NCBI GenBank assembly: GCA_002299915.1
Contig: DBOG01000013.1
Span: 6,110 to 24,778 of the forward strand
Length of the DNA stretch: 18,669 nt
Origin: Proteobacteria bacterium UBA652
GTDB taxonomy: Bacteria > Pseudomonadota > Gammaproteobacteria > Nitrosococcales > Methylophagaceae
Reading direction: 5' to 3'
Numbering within the stretch: position 1 is the first letter of the stretch; every line of letters begins with the position of its first letter. Both the position numbers and the translations under genes were made by a program. Below the pieces are notes generated by a model. The model was given only the letters and a program-made list of their open reading frames with translations. It did not search any database and was not told the DNA's origin. Positions 7,260 to 15,325 of the stretch are shown here, piece after piece.

Positions 7260-9521
7260 TTACAGAGACAACTCTATACCGCCATAAAAGAAACGTTCCA
7301 TGCCAGGGCGTGGACCATGAGGCTGGCGTGATACGACATATTCATTATCAAACAGATTTTGCACACCAGCAAAAAGTTTTACAGTATCAGAAACTTTATA
7401 AAAAGCATTGATATCAGCTACAAAATAATCGTCAGTTTTACCAAATCGGGAATCAGGCTTACCATCACCATTAAGTTGGTTGTTAACATTACTCGCACTG
7501 GTATAAGTATCACTCACATAAGTACCCGTGATGAATGTTCCCCATTTAGTTGATTCGATACCTGTACCAATACTTATTTGTAGTTCAGGAATATACGGTA
7601 GTTCATTACCTTTCTCCCCGAAACTAAAAATAGATTCAGCATCTTCAGATTTTGCGTCATTTTCTTGCTCAGCCTTGGTATAAGTTAGGCTAATAAATGA
7701 AGGATTACTGATCTCCCAATTATTGGCAATACCTGCATCATATTGAGCAGCAAATTCAAGGCCGTATGCAGATGCTTCACCGAAGTTTTCCGTATCACCT
7801 GAACCTGTACCACCGATATTATCCGCTACAATTAGATCTTCGAAGTCTGTATAGAACAGAACCGCTTCAGCTGCCAGTGATTTTTGAGCATTAGTGTAAC
7901 GTGCACCTGCTTCATATGCGGTGCTCGTTTCTTCTTCAAGGCCACCTTTTATAGCGCTTCTAGGCCCAGGAGGAGAAAATCCGCGGTGTACACCACCAAA
8001 CCCTGTCCACGAATCGTTGAATTCATAAGCAGCGCCTACGCCACCGGCAGTCAAACGCATCTTATCATCGCCTTTATCTGTCCCTTTAGGTTCTTCATAG
8101 CTATGGTCGAGAATTTCATAACGAATGCCTGGCGTCACAGTCCATGAACCGAATTCAATAGTGTCTTGAACAAATAGAGCCAGTGCCTCAGTTTCTTGCA
8201 AGCGATCACCTGCTCCACCTGGCGTACCTGGGCTCATACCAGAAATAGTACCATTACTTTCTTGGGTATATTTATCATCCCATTGGAAGCGACGGATCTG
8301 ATCTTCATGATATCGGATACCTGCTTTAACTTCATGTTGTACGTATTCTGAACCAAACCGGAAGTAAGCAACAGATTCAAGCCCCCGAGCTTCATATGAA
8401 CGGCTATTGGCACGTACGCGTAAAGTACAAGCAAAATTACCTTGCAGACAGGCTAGGCCTTCACCATTTTGCGCACCCGCGAGTGCGGCAGAAAGACCTA
8501 ATTTATTGCCATTAACATTGCGGAGATCTTTAAGTTTATACCAATTACGCTTGAAATCAGTCGTGTAAAGCGTAGTGATAACATCAACACTCTCTGTCGG
8601 GCTTATTGTATAACGTAGATAGGTATTGTCTTGTTCGGTGTCTATATTATCAAAACGTGATGCCGAGTAGCGACGAGAGGGATCGGCCTTGAAGTCAGCT
8701 TCGCTTAGTCCTAGATAGGTCTCATCAGCATTCAATTTATTAGAACCATATTTGAATTCTAAGCGCTGGTACATAGAGGTATTTGGCTCCCAAGAAAGCT
8801 TGATCATAGCATCGGTTTTTGTGAAGCCAGTATCATCTCCATCACGAAAATCTGCAGTTTCATCAATACTTTTGAAACCATCATTTTTACGGCGGTAACC
8901 TTCGATTAACACGCCAAACTTACCGCCGGCATTAGTCTCAAAGGTATTACCAGCAAAAAGATGGGTGCGAACTTCATTAAAGCTGCCTATTGATGCCTTA
9001 AGGTAAGCAGTTTCTTCTAACGGGATAGGTGTAGAGAGGTAATTTATGACACCCCCAGTGATATGCGGTCCATATTGAATTTGGCTTGACCCTTTTAGCA
9101 CTTCCACACCACTCATACGTCCAACGGTAGGTGTGTAATAAGCAGAAGGAGCAGAATAGGTTGCTGGGGCCATCAGTATGCCGTCTTCCATAACGGTTAC
9201 TTTTCCACTACGTGAGGTATCAACACCCCTTATGCTGATGTTCGGAAATAAACCAAAACCATCTTCTTCCCGAACATACACGCCGGGTACCTTGCGTAGC
9301 ACCCTATTGATATCATCATAATTTTGTTGACGGATCTCTTCTTTCGTAACAACCTGAGCAGAACCAGGCATATCCTCAATATTGGCAGGATCACCAATGA
9401 CCATGATCTTATCCAACACCTTAACATCCGACGCTTCATTTGCTGTAACAGCAATGGGCATTATCATGCTTAATGTAGTAAGCGCAAAGGTACTACACAA
9501 GAAATAACTATGTTTTCTCAC
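7260..9521 (-). CDS. TonB-dependent outer-membrane receptor, FecA-like (ferric chelate uptake)
   Basis: The 753-residue product has a signal peptide (1-27, ending VTA), a TonB-box-like segment (VKVLDKIMVIG, about 33-43), a plug domain (about 45-165) and a C-terminal beta-barrel. The plug shows ISIRGVDTSRSGKVTVMEDG and EVLKGSSQIQYGPHITGGVIN, the pattern of receptors annotated as Fe3+-dicitrate transporters. No N-terminal signalling (STN) domain precedes the TonB box, and no FecI/FecR pair is present, so direct Fur control is more likely than surface signalling. The start is GTG, chosen because GGAG lies 8 bases upstream and the signal peptide begins there. A promoter with a Fur-like site lies at 9634-9677. 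The exact iron chelate cannot be read from sequence. Confidence 0.92.
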   Translation of the reverse strand: MRKHSYFLCSTFALTTLSMIMPIAVTANEASDVKVLDKIMVIGDPANIEDMPGSAQVVTKEEIRQQNYDDINRVLRKVPGVYVREEDGFGLFPNISIRGVDTSRSGKVTVMEDGILMAPATYSAPSAYYTPTVGRMSGVEVLKGSSQIQYGPHITGGVINYLSTPIPLEETAYLKASIGSFNEVRTHLFAGNTFETNAGGKFGVLIEGYRRKNDGFKSIDETADFRDGDDTGFTKTDAMIKLSWEPNTSMYQRLEFKYGSNKLNADETYLGLSEADFKADPSRRYSASRFDNIDTEQDNTYLRYTISPTESVDVITTLYTTDFKRNWYKLKDLRNVNGNKLGLSAALAGAQNGEGLACLQGNFACTLRVRANSRSYEARGLESVAYFRFGSEYVQHEVKAGIRYHEDQIRRFQWDDKYTQESNGTISGMSPGTPGGAGDRLQETEALALFVQDTIEFGSWTVTPGIRYEILDHSYEEPKGTDKGDDKMRLTAGGVGAAYEFNDSWTGFGGVHRGFSPPGPRSAIKGGLEEETSTAYEAGARYTNAQKSLAAEAVLFYTDFEDLIVADNIGGTGSGDTENFGEASAYGLEFAAQYDAGIANNWEISNPSFISLTYTKAEQENDAKSEDAESIFSFGEKGNELPYIPELQISIGTGIESTKWGTFITGTYVSDTYTSASNVNNQLNGDGKPDSRFGKTDDYFVADINAFYKVSDTVKLFAGVQNLFDNEYVVSRQPHGPRPGMERFFYGGIELSL

Positions 9522-9633
9522 TTTATTTTCTCCACAAAGGGTTAGCTGTAAAAATTTATATAGCCTCGTCGATTAAACTAAAATGTTAGGTAATAGCCCT
9601 TTAATAACAACTCAACCGCCTATAACTTTTACA

Positions 9634-9677
9634 ATTATGCCATGGGGTTATTACGAAGTCAAATAATAATCATTCAC
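9634..9677 (-). promoter_or_regulatory. promoter with overlapping Fur-like box for the FecA-like receptor
   Basis: On the minus strand TTGACT (9662-9657) and CATAAT (9639-9634) are separated by exactly 17 bp. A Fur-like site (9659-9677, core ATAATCATT, 13 of 19 positions of the consensus GATAATGATAATCATTATC) overlaps the -35 box. Predicted transcription would start near 9626, giving a ~105-base leader. Binding of Fur at low-iron-repressed receptor promoters is established for the class; this site itself is a sequence match only. The remaining spacer 9522-9867 holds the hairpin at 9793-9812 and nothing else recognised. Confidence 0.6.
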
Positions 9678-9792
9678 ATTTATACTAAATATTTATATCG
9701 TTATAATGCCTCTAAAAAAATGGTAAGGATAAATACGCCACGATAGATCCTTGCATTTTTAATGGTTATTATTAACTGCAATAGTTTGACCG

Positions 9793-9812
9793 AGAGAAAA
9801 AACCTTTTCTCT
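9793..9812 (-). terminator. AT-rich hairpin downstream of the ferritin gene
   Basis: A perfect 8-bp inverted repeat (AGAGAAAA with TTTTCTCT, 4-base loop) lies 56 bp past the ferritin stop. It has no GC-rich stem or separate T tract, so it is a weak terminator candidate; it might instead protect the 3' end of the message. Confidence 0.35.
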
Positions 9813-9867
9813 TGCTTTACTGCTAGAGACGTAAACCGATTATGCGCTTTTAGTACCTGTTACCACC

Positions 9868-10398
9868 CTAAATCGGCAAACTTATTTCCTCTGGTGCCTC
9901 TTTCCGGCCCGAATGCATTGTCTCAATTTCTTTATCAATAAAGAACAAACCATTGCCTTCTATACCTATCAGTTCGACTTTATCCAGAATAGCCTTAAAT
10001 AACTGCTCTTCCTCATGCTGCTCCGCCACATACCATTGTAAAAAGTTAAATGTAGAAAAATCGGACTCTTTAAATGCGATACTGACTAATTCATTGATCT
10101 GTTGCGTAATATATTGTTCATGCGCATAGGTTTCCTCAAATATTTGCGTCACTGAATCAAATTCTGACTGCGCATGTTTGATCTCGCCTATCACCGCATA
10201 GGATCCGGTCTCATTCACATAATCAAATAGTTTCTGCATATGCATCTTTTCTTCGTCTGCGTGCTGCCGAAAGAAATTAGCGCAGCCATCCAAACCACGG
10301 TTAATACACCAAGAGCTCATTTGTAAATATAAATTCGAAGAATAAAATTCTAAATTTATTTGCTTGTTTAATGCCTTTGTTAATGTTTCGCTTAACAT
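9868..10398 (-). CDS. ftnA: bacterial ferritin (non-haem, FtnA type)
   Basis: Ferritin oxidises Fe2+ and stores it as a ferric mineral inside a 24-subunit cytoplasmic shell. The 176-residue protein shows all six ferroxidase and third-site ligands at the same numbers as E. coli FtnA: E17, E50, H53, E94, Q127 and E130. I set the start at 10398 because AGGAG lies 8 bases upstream and MLSETLTKALNKQINLEFY aligns with the family. The frame stays open up to 10476, but those 26 extra residues are unlike any ferritin N-terminus. It is a single gene, divergent from the outer-membrane protein gene at 10618 and flanked by iron-uptake genes. The symbol is by homology. Confidence 0.95.
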   Translation of the reverse strand: MLSETLTKALNKQINLEFYSSNLYLQMSSWCINRGLDGCANFFRQHADEEKMHMQKLFDYVNETGSYAVIGEIKHAQSEFDSVTQIFEETYAHEQYITQQINELVSIAFKESDFSTFNFLQWYVAEQHEEEQLFKAILDKVELIGIEGNGLFFIDKEIETMHSGRKEAPEEISLPI

Positions 10399-10441
10399 TA
10401 TTTTTCTCCTAAAAAAATTTAAGTTTAGTAGCACGTAGTTT

Positions 10442-10450
10442 AATATACCA
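10442..10450 (-). promoter_or_regulatory. possible extended -10 element for ferritin
   Basis: On the minus strand TGG-TATATT (10450-10442) is an extended -10 box with five of six consensus bases, about 44-52 bases before the ferritin ATG. No good -35 is visible. Low-confidence assignment. Confidence 0.35.
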
Positions 10451-10521
10451 TGCTTGTCGTTGCATAAATACCACATAAACGCATTTAATCTTAATTTTAC
10501 TCCTTAATTTCCGGCTTTCTG

Positions 10522-10580
10522 TTGTATTAAAACATCAATACTAGTATCATTCGAAACGCGAACCATTATTATTACTGGTT
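10522..10580 (+). promoter_or_regulatory. promoter and palindromic operator for the rightward iron cluster
   Basis: TTGTAT (10522-10527), a 17-bp spacer and TATCAT (10545-10550) form a reasonable sigma70 promoter. A perfect 10-bp palindrome ATACTAGTAT (10538-10547) overlaps the -10. Just downstream of the predicted start, 10561-10580 has arms AACCA and TGGTT around an AT-rich centre, where a repressor would block initiation. The centre (ATTATTATTAC) is only weakly Fur-like. The regulator is not identified. Confidence 0.45.
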
Positions 10581-10617
10581 CCTTCAAAATTAATACAAAT
10601 TATAAGGAAAAACATTA

Positions 10618-11586
10618 ATGACTTCTTTGAAAAAGAACATGGCCACAATCAGCCTGGCTTTGCCATTATTACTCGCTGGAAACATCGCCTCTGCGGGTGA
10701 AAACCTATGGCTTTATGCACAAGGCACAGACACGCGCCCAGATGGCAGTTTTGAATTTAAGCTCAAAGATACTATTCGTATCGACAAAGACTCTGGGTCT
10801 TATGTGTTTCACGATATCCGGCCAGAAATTGAATATGGTATTACAGATAAGTTAACTGTTGGCGCAGAACTTATGCTCTTCCACCACAATTATTCAGGTA
10901 TCGAAGAAGGTAATGATCCTGTGCGTGAAACGCAGGAAGCACATGGTGGTAGCTTCAAAAAAATGCAGTATGGTGGCTTTGAACTAGCGATGAAATATAA
11001 CATCCTCAGTCCATATAAAGATTTTATGGGTTTATCTGTTGGCCTAGGCTATGAAGATAGAGATGTGTATCGCTTAGATGGCGCTGAAATTGATCAAAGG
11101 TCTTACACTGTAACGCTATTTATGCAAAAGAACTTCTTGGATGACAAGTTAAACTTTGTATTTATGCCGAAAATTGAATTTGAACGCCGCAAACCTGCTG
11201 AAAAACACCCCGAAACCCGCGTACTAGAAGAAGAAATTGCTTTAGAATTCGCCGCAGCTGTTGCATATCGCTTTAGACCAAACTGGAATATTGGCTTAGA
11301 ATTCAGACATCAATCTGATTATTTAAGTGTTGATGAAGATGGTGAGTTTGAAGAAGGTATCAAGCCATCCTCATTTGACTTTGGAGACTTCCAACTGGGT
11401 GACCAATTCCAACGTGGTAACTACTTTGGCCCAAGCATCCATTATGCACAACAAAGATGGTGGGCGACAGCGAGCTTGTTATACCAAGTAAGTGGTGGTG
11501 GTAGCAATAGTTTCCATCACGGTGGTAAAAACTGGGATGAACATGAAAAATATCATGTCGGCTTTAATTTTGGTTATGAATTCTAA
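10618..11586 (+). CDS. outer-membrane beta-barrel protein of unknown function (DUF6662-like)
   Basis: The 322-residue protein has a signal peptide (1-26, cleavage after ASA) and alternating polar and hydrophobic strands through to a terminal phenylalanine (FNFGYEF), the signal for outer-membrane barrel insertion. The mature start ENLWLYAQGTDTRPDGSFEFKLKD with FHDIRPEIEYGITDKLTVGAEL recalls proteins annotated as DUF6662. Acidic and His-rich loops (YLSVDEDGEFEEG, SFHHGGKNWDEHEKYH) could bind metal, but that is inference. AAGGA precedes the ATG. The FMN-binding gene begins 6 bp after the stop, so the two are co-transcribed. It may be a porin or accessory for the iron uptake system; the substrate is unknown. 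Confidence 0.75.
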   Translation: MTSLKKNMATISLALPLLLAGNIASAGENLWLYAQGTDTRPDGSFEFKLKDTIRIDKDSGSYVFHDIRPEIEYGITDKLTVGAELMLFHHNYSGIEEGNDPVRETQEAHGGSFKKMQYGGFELAMKYNILSPYKDFMGLSVGLGYEDRDVYRLDGAEIDQRSYTVTLFMQKNFLDDKLNFVFMPKIEFERRKPAEKHPETRVLEEEIALEFAAAVAYRFRPNWNIGLEFRHQSDYLSVDEDGEFEEGIKPSSFDFGDFQLGDQFQRGNYFGPSIHYAQQRWWATASLLYQVSGGGSNSFHHGGKNWDEHEKYHVGFNFGYEF

Positions 11587-11592
11587 GTTGTC

Positions 11593-12123
11593 ATGAAAAT
11601 ACTTCTTAAAGTATTGATGTTGTTGGGGCTAACTTTAGCCCCAGTGGCGCATCTAAACGCTGAAGTGTTTCTAACGCTTGAGGAAGCAAAACAAACGCTT
11701 TGGCAAGATACGCCAATGAAAGAAGTTGCTATCAAGCTGACGCCCCAAGAAATGAAGTCTATTCATTCAGCTTCTAAAATTAGGGTGTGGTCGAATACCT
11801 TTAAAGCATGGAAAACTGAAACGGGTGGCTGGTTTCTGGTTGACCAAGTTGTCGGCAAGCATGAAATGATTGATATGGCTGTCGCGCTCACTAATGAAGG
11901 GAAGATAAAAGGCCTGCGTGTGATGCGATATGTTGAATCTTATGGTGATGAAGTTAAACATCCCAAATGGTTGGCGCAATTTATTGGGCGTGATAACAGT
12001 GAACATCTAAAGCTCGATCGTCATATTGACAATATTTCGGGTGCAACGTTATCATGTAGGCATATTACGGATGGTGTGAACCGCTGGACGCATACTTGGG
12101 ACCAAATTTTACGCCATAAATAA
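11593..12123 (+). CDS. exported FMN-binding-domain protein (probable flavinylated electron carrier)
   Basis: The 176-residue protein has a signal peptide (1-23, ending LNA) and an FMN-binding domain like that of NqrC/RnfG. The acceptor motif is DNISGATLS at 146-154, in which T152 would be covalently linked to FMN by the flavin transferase ApbE. The domain core has GWFLVDQVVGKHEMID (79-94) and the conserved YVES..DEV..PKWLAQF (113-130). In the cluster it is followed by DUF4405-like and PepSY membrane proteins, types that published surveys of extracytosolic flavinylation link to electron transfer across the membrane. I infer periplasmic reduction of an iron chelate. No apbE lies in the window. 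A decayed paralogue is at 6928-7149. Confidence 0.85.
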   Translation: MKILLKVLMLLGLTLAPVAHLNAEVFLTLEEAKQTLWQDTPMKEVAIKLTPQEMKSIHSASKIRVWSNTFKAWKTETGGWFLVDQVVGKHEMIDMAVALTNEGKIKGLRVMRYVESYGDEVKHPKWLAQFIGRDNSEHLKLDRHIDNISGATLSCRHITDGVNRWTHTWDQILRHK

Positions 12124-12142
12124 TTGAATTATATTATTAACT

Positions 12143-12186
12143 AACTATTTTTTGGCTTGCACATAGCACGCTGAAAAATAGTTTTT
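12143..12186 (+). terminator. hairpin terminator or attenuator after the FMN-binding gene
   Basis: AACTATTTTT (12143-12152) pairs perfectly with AAAAATAGTT (12174-12183), with an additional GC-containing upper stem (GC-TTGC against GCA-CGC type pairing), then T residues to 12186. It may split the cluster into two transcripts or act as partial read-through control. No convincing promoter lies between it and the next gene (12187-12238; best match TTGTTA with a poor -10). Confidence 0.5.
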
Positions 12187-12238
12187 GTTATTTGAAAGAT
12201 AAAATTTTATTCCCTGAGAACCTATACCGAAACTTCAT

Positions 12239-12742
12239 ATGGTTAACGTTAAAATATCCAAGCCATATCGTCGATGGCTATATGGCTTGCTTGCCCTCTC
12301 TTGGTTTAGTGGTATCACCTTTTTTATCTTACACACTTGGTTTATGGTCGAAGGTGACTATGGTCTGGTAAAACATCCTTGGCAATTCCCCATGCTACAA
12401 ATTCATGGCGCCGCTGCCTTCCTGATGATGATAACGTTTGGTTTCTTGCTTGGCACCCATGTGCCCCATAGCTGGAAAGTCAAACCAAAACGGAAGTTAG
12501 GCATTGCGCTAATCGCCATTATCTCATTTCAAATAATTACAGCTTATATTCTCTATTATATTGCACAAGATGATCCTCGGCTTATCGTTGCCTATGCACA
12601 TCTTGTTGTTGGTGCCTCTTTCCCAATTATACTCACGCTCCATGTTTGGATGAAAAAAAGAGCAAAAATATCAAAAAGAGATAAAAAACGTGATAAACAA
12701 GCGCGGAAAAAAATGCGAAGGCACAAAAAAAATGAGTATTAA
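12239..12742 (+). CDS. four-helix His-rich inner-membrane protein (DUF4405 / cytochrome b-like)
   Basis: The 167-residue protein has four predicted transmembrane helices (about 13-33, 55-75, 87-109 and 117-137) and a strongly basic cytoplasmic tail. Histidines lie near helix ends: H32, H46, H56, H74, H77, H121 and H135. Several are spaced so that pairs could hold b-type haem, as in DUF4405 and related cytochrome b-like proteins. The probable role is passing electrons from the quinol pool to the periplasmic flavoprotein encoded just upstream; this is inferred from fold and neighbours. There is no clear Shine-Dalgarno sequence before the ATG. The last 11 bp overlap the next gene. Confidence 0.7.
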   Translation: MVNVKISKPYRRWLYGLLALSWFSGITFFILHTWFMVEGDYGLVKHPWQFPMLQIHGAAAFLMMITFGFLLGTHVPHSWKVKPKRKLGIALIAIISFQIITAYILYYIAQDDPRLIVAYAHLVVGASFPIILTLHVWMKKRAKISKRDKKRDKQARKKMRRHKKNEY

Positions 12743-13271
12743 CTGGAAAAAATTTAATCGCCAGACCCATTACTGGGGAGCAATTATCTGCGCTCTGCCG
12801 ATGCTTATTGTGATCGTAACAGGGCTGCTGTTACTGTTAAAAAAAGATATTGATTGGGTACAACCCCCTTCTGCTCGTGGTCAAGGTCATATACCTGAAA
12901 TCAGTTTTGAGCAAGTATTAAGCGCCGCAAGCTCTGTTGACCAAGCGCAGATTAAAAGTTGGGATGATATTGACCGCCTTGATGTTCGCCCAAGCAAAGG
13001 TATCATTAAAATACGCGCTAACAATAGATGGGAAATTCAAATTGATCACCAAACAATGGAAGTACTACAAGTTGCCTACCGGCGTTCTGATCTGATTGAT
13101 TCAATCCATGATGGATCTTTTTTTCATGATAAAGCCAAGCTTTGGGTGTTTTTACCTTCAGCCCTAATTCTATTTATTCTATGGGTAACTGGTTTATACC
13201 TATTTTTAACCACACATTTTGCGAAAAAAAATAACCGGAAAAAACGCACACATAAATTAAGGAATTCTTGA
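12732..13271 (+). CDS. PepSY-associated inner-membrane protein
   Basis: The 179-residue protein has an N-terminal helix (about 16-37) after RQTHYWG, a periplasmic PepSY-like region and a second helix (about 137-160). The DSIHDGSFFHDKAKLW segment just before the second helix, with H126 and H132, is characteristic of PepSY-associated proteins beside TonB receptors. I set the start at 12732, overlapping the previous stop by 11 bp, since MSINWKKFNRQTHYWG fits the family and AAGG lies 10 bases upstream. The frame is open from 12690, but those extra 14 residues are simply the neighbour's Lys-rich tail in another frame. It is likely to work with the DUF4405-like and FMN proteins in transmembrane electron transfer. 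Confidence 0.75.
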   Translation: MSINWKKFNRQTHYWGAIICALPMLIVIVTGLLLLLKKDIDWVQPPSARGQGHIPEISFEQVLSAASSVDQAQIKSWDDIDRLDVRPSKGIIKIRANNRWEIQIDHQTMEVLQVAYRRSDLIDSIHDGSFFHDKAKLWVFLPSALILFILWVTGLYLFLTTHFAKKNNRKKRTHKLRNS

Positions 13272-13280
13272 TTTTTTATC

Positions 13281-15164
13281 ATGTTAAAAAATAATGCTTT
13301 TATTATTGTAATAAGTTTACTCCTACCAGCGCTATCCTTTGCTGCAGAAGATCAGATCCGGGAACTTGATCCGCTCGTTATAACTGCCTCACAGCAGCAG
13401 CTTGATACCAGCGATCCAACCGCCCTTACCACTCATGTTACGCCTGAAGACAAAATAATTCCTCCCCAGAATCTAACCGATCTTATTTCTGCTTCCCCTA
13501 GTGTGTCTCAAAATGGACAAGGTGGCCATTTCCAAAACTTCTCTATTAGAGGTGTTTCAAAACACCGGATTAAAACGCTTGTGAACGGTATCAGAATTGA
13601 AGGCGCGCGGCGCGCGGGCGCTTCTGTTTCATTTATAGAACCACTCCTTATGGCCGATGCAACTGTATGGCGAAATCCTGCCTCAACTTTATTTGGCTCA
13701 GGCGCACTAGGTGGCGCAGTAGAGATAGAAATGAAGCGTTTCTCGTCTCCCTCAGTGCTAACAGGCTATAACACCGAAGGTAATGAAAATTATCAGGTGT
13801 TGGGTGTCGGTGGGGAAAGCTGGTCTCTCGGCATTGCCAGACGTGATGTCAATAATACAAATACAAAAAATGGAGATGAACTCAATACGCATTTCACCCA
13901 ATATTCGGCCAGCTTTTCTGCAACAGCAAAAATACACGATTTAAATCTAGATTTTTTTATACTGCCTTCAGTTGCTAACAATATAGGTAAATCGAATGCT
14001 GACTTCCCAACCAGAGAAACCAATTACCCCAGCGAAAAACACCTGTTAGCAAAAGTAGGGATCCATTCAGAATCAGACTGGAAAGCAGATATTTACATCC
14101 ATCCAAATGATTTAAAAACCGAGGTCCTCAAAGTTAATTCCAGCTTTAAAACCATATCCAATGAGGCTGTTGATTTTGGCGGTAGCTGGCGCATTGAAAA
14201 AACAATTAGCGTCTTTGATACGCTATTTGGGATAGATTACGCCGCCCGTCGTGCTGTAAGCATAGCAGAAACCGCACTCAACTTAACCGCTCACAATATG
14301 ACACACTCCCAACCACTACAGCATGGTAAAGAGAACGAATCTAGTTTATTCACCACCTTCAGCTGGATCCTAGGCGCTGTCGAAATGGAGGCGGGTACAC
14401 GCTTAAGTTATTTTGACCAATCCGCAAATAATATCAAGTCACAAAGTGATACCGCATGGTCAGGCTTTATTAAGGCGCTCTACCCTCTTGAAAATGGTCT
14501 AGATCTTTCTGCTAACCTTGCAACTGCTTATCGCTATCCAACACTTAATGAACGGTTTTTTACAGGCACGACAGGACGTGGCAGCGTCATCAGCAATGCT
14601 GATTTAAAAAAAGAACAATCCATCAACCTTGATCTTGGTGTGGGCTGGGTTGGTGATAAATTATCGCTGAGTAGCCATATTTATTACTTGCATATTCGTG
14701 ATTATATTGAGCGGGTTGAAATCAGTGATGATGTACTCACCTTTGTTAATTTGAATAATGGCACGATCACAGGGTTTGAGCTTGAGGGAAATTACTTTAT
14801 CAATGATCAATGGCGGTTAAATTGGGCGGGTCACCTTATTCGGGGTGAAGATGAAAATGGCAATCCCCTGTCAGATATTCCAAGCAATCGAATCCTATTC
14901 GGGCTAACACACCAAATAGGAAGCTGGCAAAGCCTAGTCAATTATGAATACCGAACCCATAAAAACAATCCTGGGCCTGGCGAAAAACAGATCTCCGCAG
15001 CAAACCTACTTTCAGCTGCAATTCGCTACCAGGCTCATCCCAATTGGTCTTTCTCATTGACTGCAAATAATGTGTTAAATGAAACATATTTTACGGCTTC
15101 AGACAAGAAATCTGTGCTTGCGCCGGCAAGATCATTGGGCATAACGCTTTCTTGGAAGCCATAG
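13281..15164 (+). CDS. TonB-dependent outer-membrane receptor
   Basis: The 627-residue protein has a signal peptide (1-22), a TonB-box-like segment LDPLVITAS (29-37), a plug domain (about 45-155 with FSIRGVSKHRIKTLVNGIRIEG and NPASTLFGSGALGGAVEIE) and a beta-barrel. In the barrel RYPTLNERF...NADLKKEQS corresponds to the FRAP-NPNL-type region of haem and siderophore receptors, though the exact haem motif is not kept, so the ligand is open. The barrel ends TLSWKP rather than with a terminal aromatic. It begins 9 bp after the PepSY gene without a good ribosome-binding site, so it probably relies on translational coupling. It differs strongly in size and plug from the FecA-like receptor at 7260-9521. 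Confidence 0.88.
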   Translation: MLKNNAFIIVISLLLPALSFAAEDQIRELDPLVITASQQQLDTSDPTALTTHVTPEDKIIPPQNLTDLISASPSVSQNGQGGHFQNFSIRGVSKHRIKTLVNGIRIEGARRAGASVSFIEPLLMADATVWRNPASTLFGSGALGGAVEIEMKRFSSPSVLTGYNTEGNENYQVLGVGGESWSLGIARRDVNNTNTKNGDELNTHFTQYSASFSATAKIHDLNLDFFILPSVANNIGKSNADFPTRETNYPSEKHLLAKVGIHSESDWKADIYIHPNDLKTEVLKVNSSFKTISNEAVDFGGSWRIEKTISVFDTLFGIDYAARRAVSIAETALNLTAHNMTHSQPLQHGKENESSLFTTFSWILGAVEMEAGTRLSYFDQSANNIKSQSDTAWSGFIKALYPLENGLDLSANLATAYRYPTLNERFFTGTTGRGSVISNADLKKEQSINLDLGVGWVGDKLSLSSHIYYLHIRDYIERVEISDDVLTFVNLNNGTITGFELEGNYFINDQWRLNWAGHLIRGEDENGNPLSDIPSNRILFGLTHQIGSWQSLVNYEYRTHKNNPGPGEKQISAANLLSAAIRYQAHPNWSFSLTANNVLNETYFTASDKKSVLAPARSLGITLSWKP

Positions 15165-15189
15165 GCCTTTACAGACAAAGGGTTGAATG

Positions 15190-15301
15190 TAACGTCAATA
15201 TGGCACGCCAAGTTATTGTGTTAATAAACTTGGCTTGGGAATTAACTGTCTCACCTTGAACGTCGTGCTGTTCGGAATGGGACAGTTTAATATTGACATT
15301 A
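15190..15301. repeat. small inverted-repeat (MITE-like) element
   Basis: TAACGTCAATAT (15190-15201) and ATATTGACATTA (15290-15301) are 12-bp inverted ends with one mismatch. Inside are a perfect GCCAAGTT/AACTTGGC hairpin (15207-15234, no T run) and an AACTGTC/GACAGTT pair (15244-15250, 15281-15287). There is no coding capacity. It could be a non-autonomous element or the collapsed remains of an insertion sequence. The gap 15165-15507 contains this, the Fur promoter and a long leader. Confidence 0.5.
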
Positions 15302-15325
15302 ATAATGATAATGATTATTATTATA
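15293..15325 (+). promoter_or_regulatory. strong Fur-controlled promoter upstream of the secreted-protein pair
   Basis: TTGACA (15293-15298), 17 bp and TATTAT (15316-15321) form a near-consensus sigma70 promoter. A Fur box covers the spacer and -10: 15306-15320 matches the 7-1-7 consensus TGATAAT-N-ATTATCA at 13 of 14 positions, and the 19-mer at 15307-15325 matches at 16 of 19. Fur with Fe2+ would occlude RNA polymerase, so expression should rise when iron is scarce. Transcription would start near 15328, leaving a ~180-base leader with a C-rich tract at 15344-15356. Confidence 0.8.

Noticed and set aside
10399..10476. Longer ferritin reading from 10476
   Set aside because: The extra 26 residues match no ferritin N-terminus and overlap the likely promoter; AGGAG sits properly before the ATG at 10398.
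12690..12731. Earlier start of the PepSY gene at 12690
   Set aside because: The 14 added residues are an out-of-frame reading of the neighbour's Lys-rich tail; the family N-terminus begins at 12732.
15166..15181. CCTTT/AAAGG hairpin right after the receptor stop as terminator
   Set aside because: The stem is only 5 bp and no T tract follows.
15207..15234. Perfect 8-bp hairpin as terminator of the second TonB receptor gene
   Set aside because: It has no T run and lies inside the inverted-repeat element, so it is better explained as part of that element.
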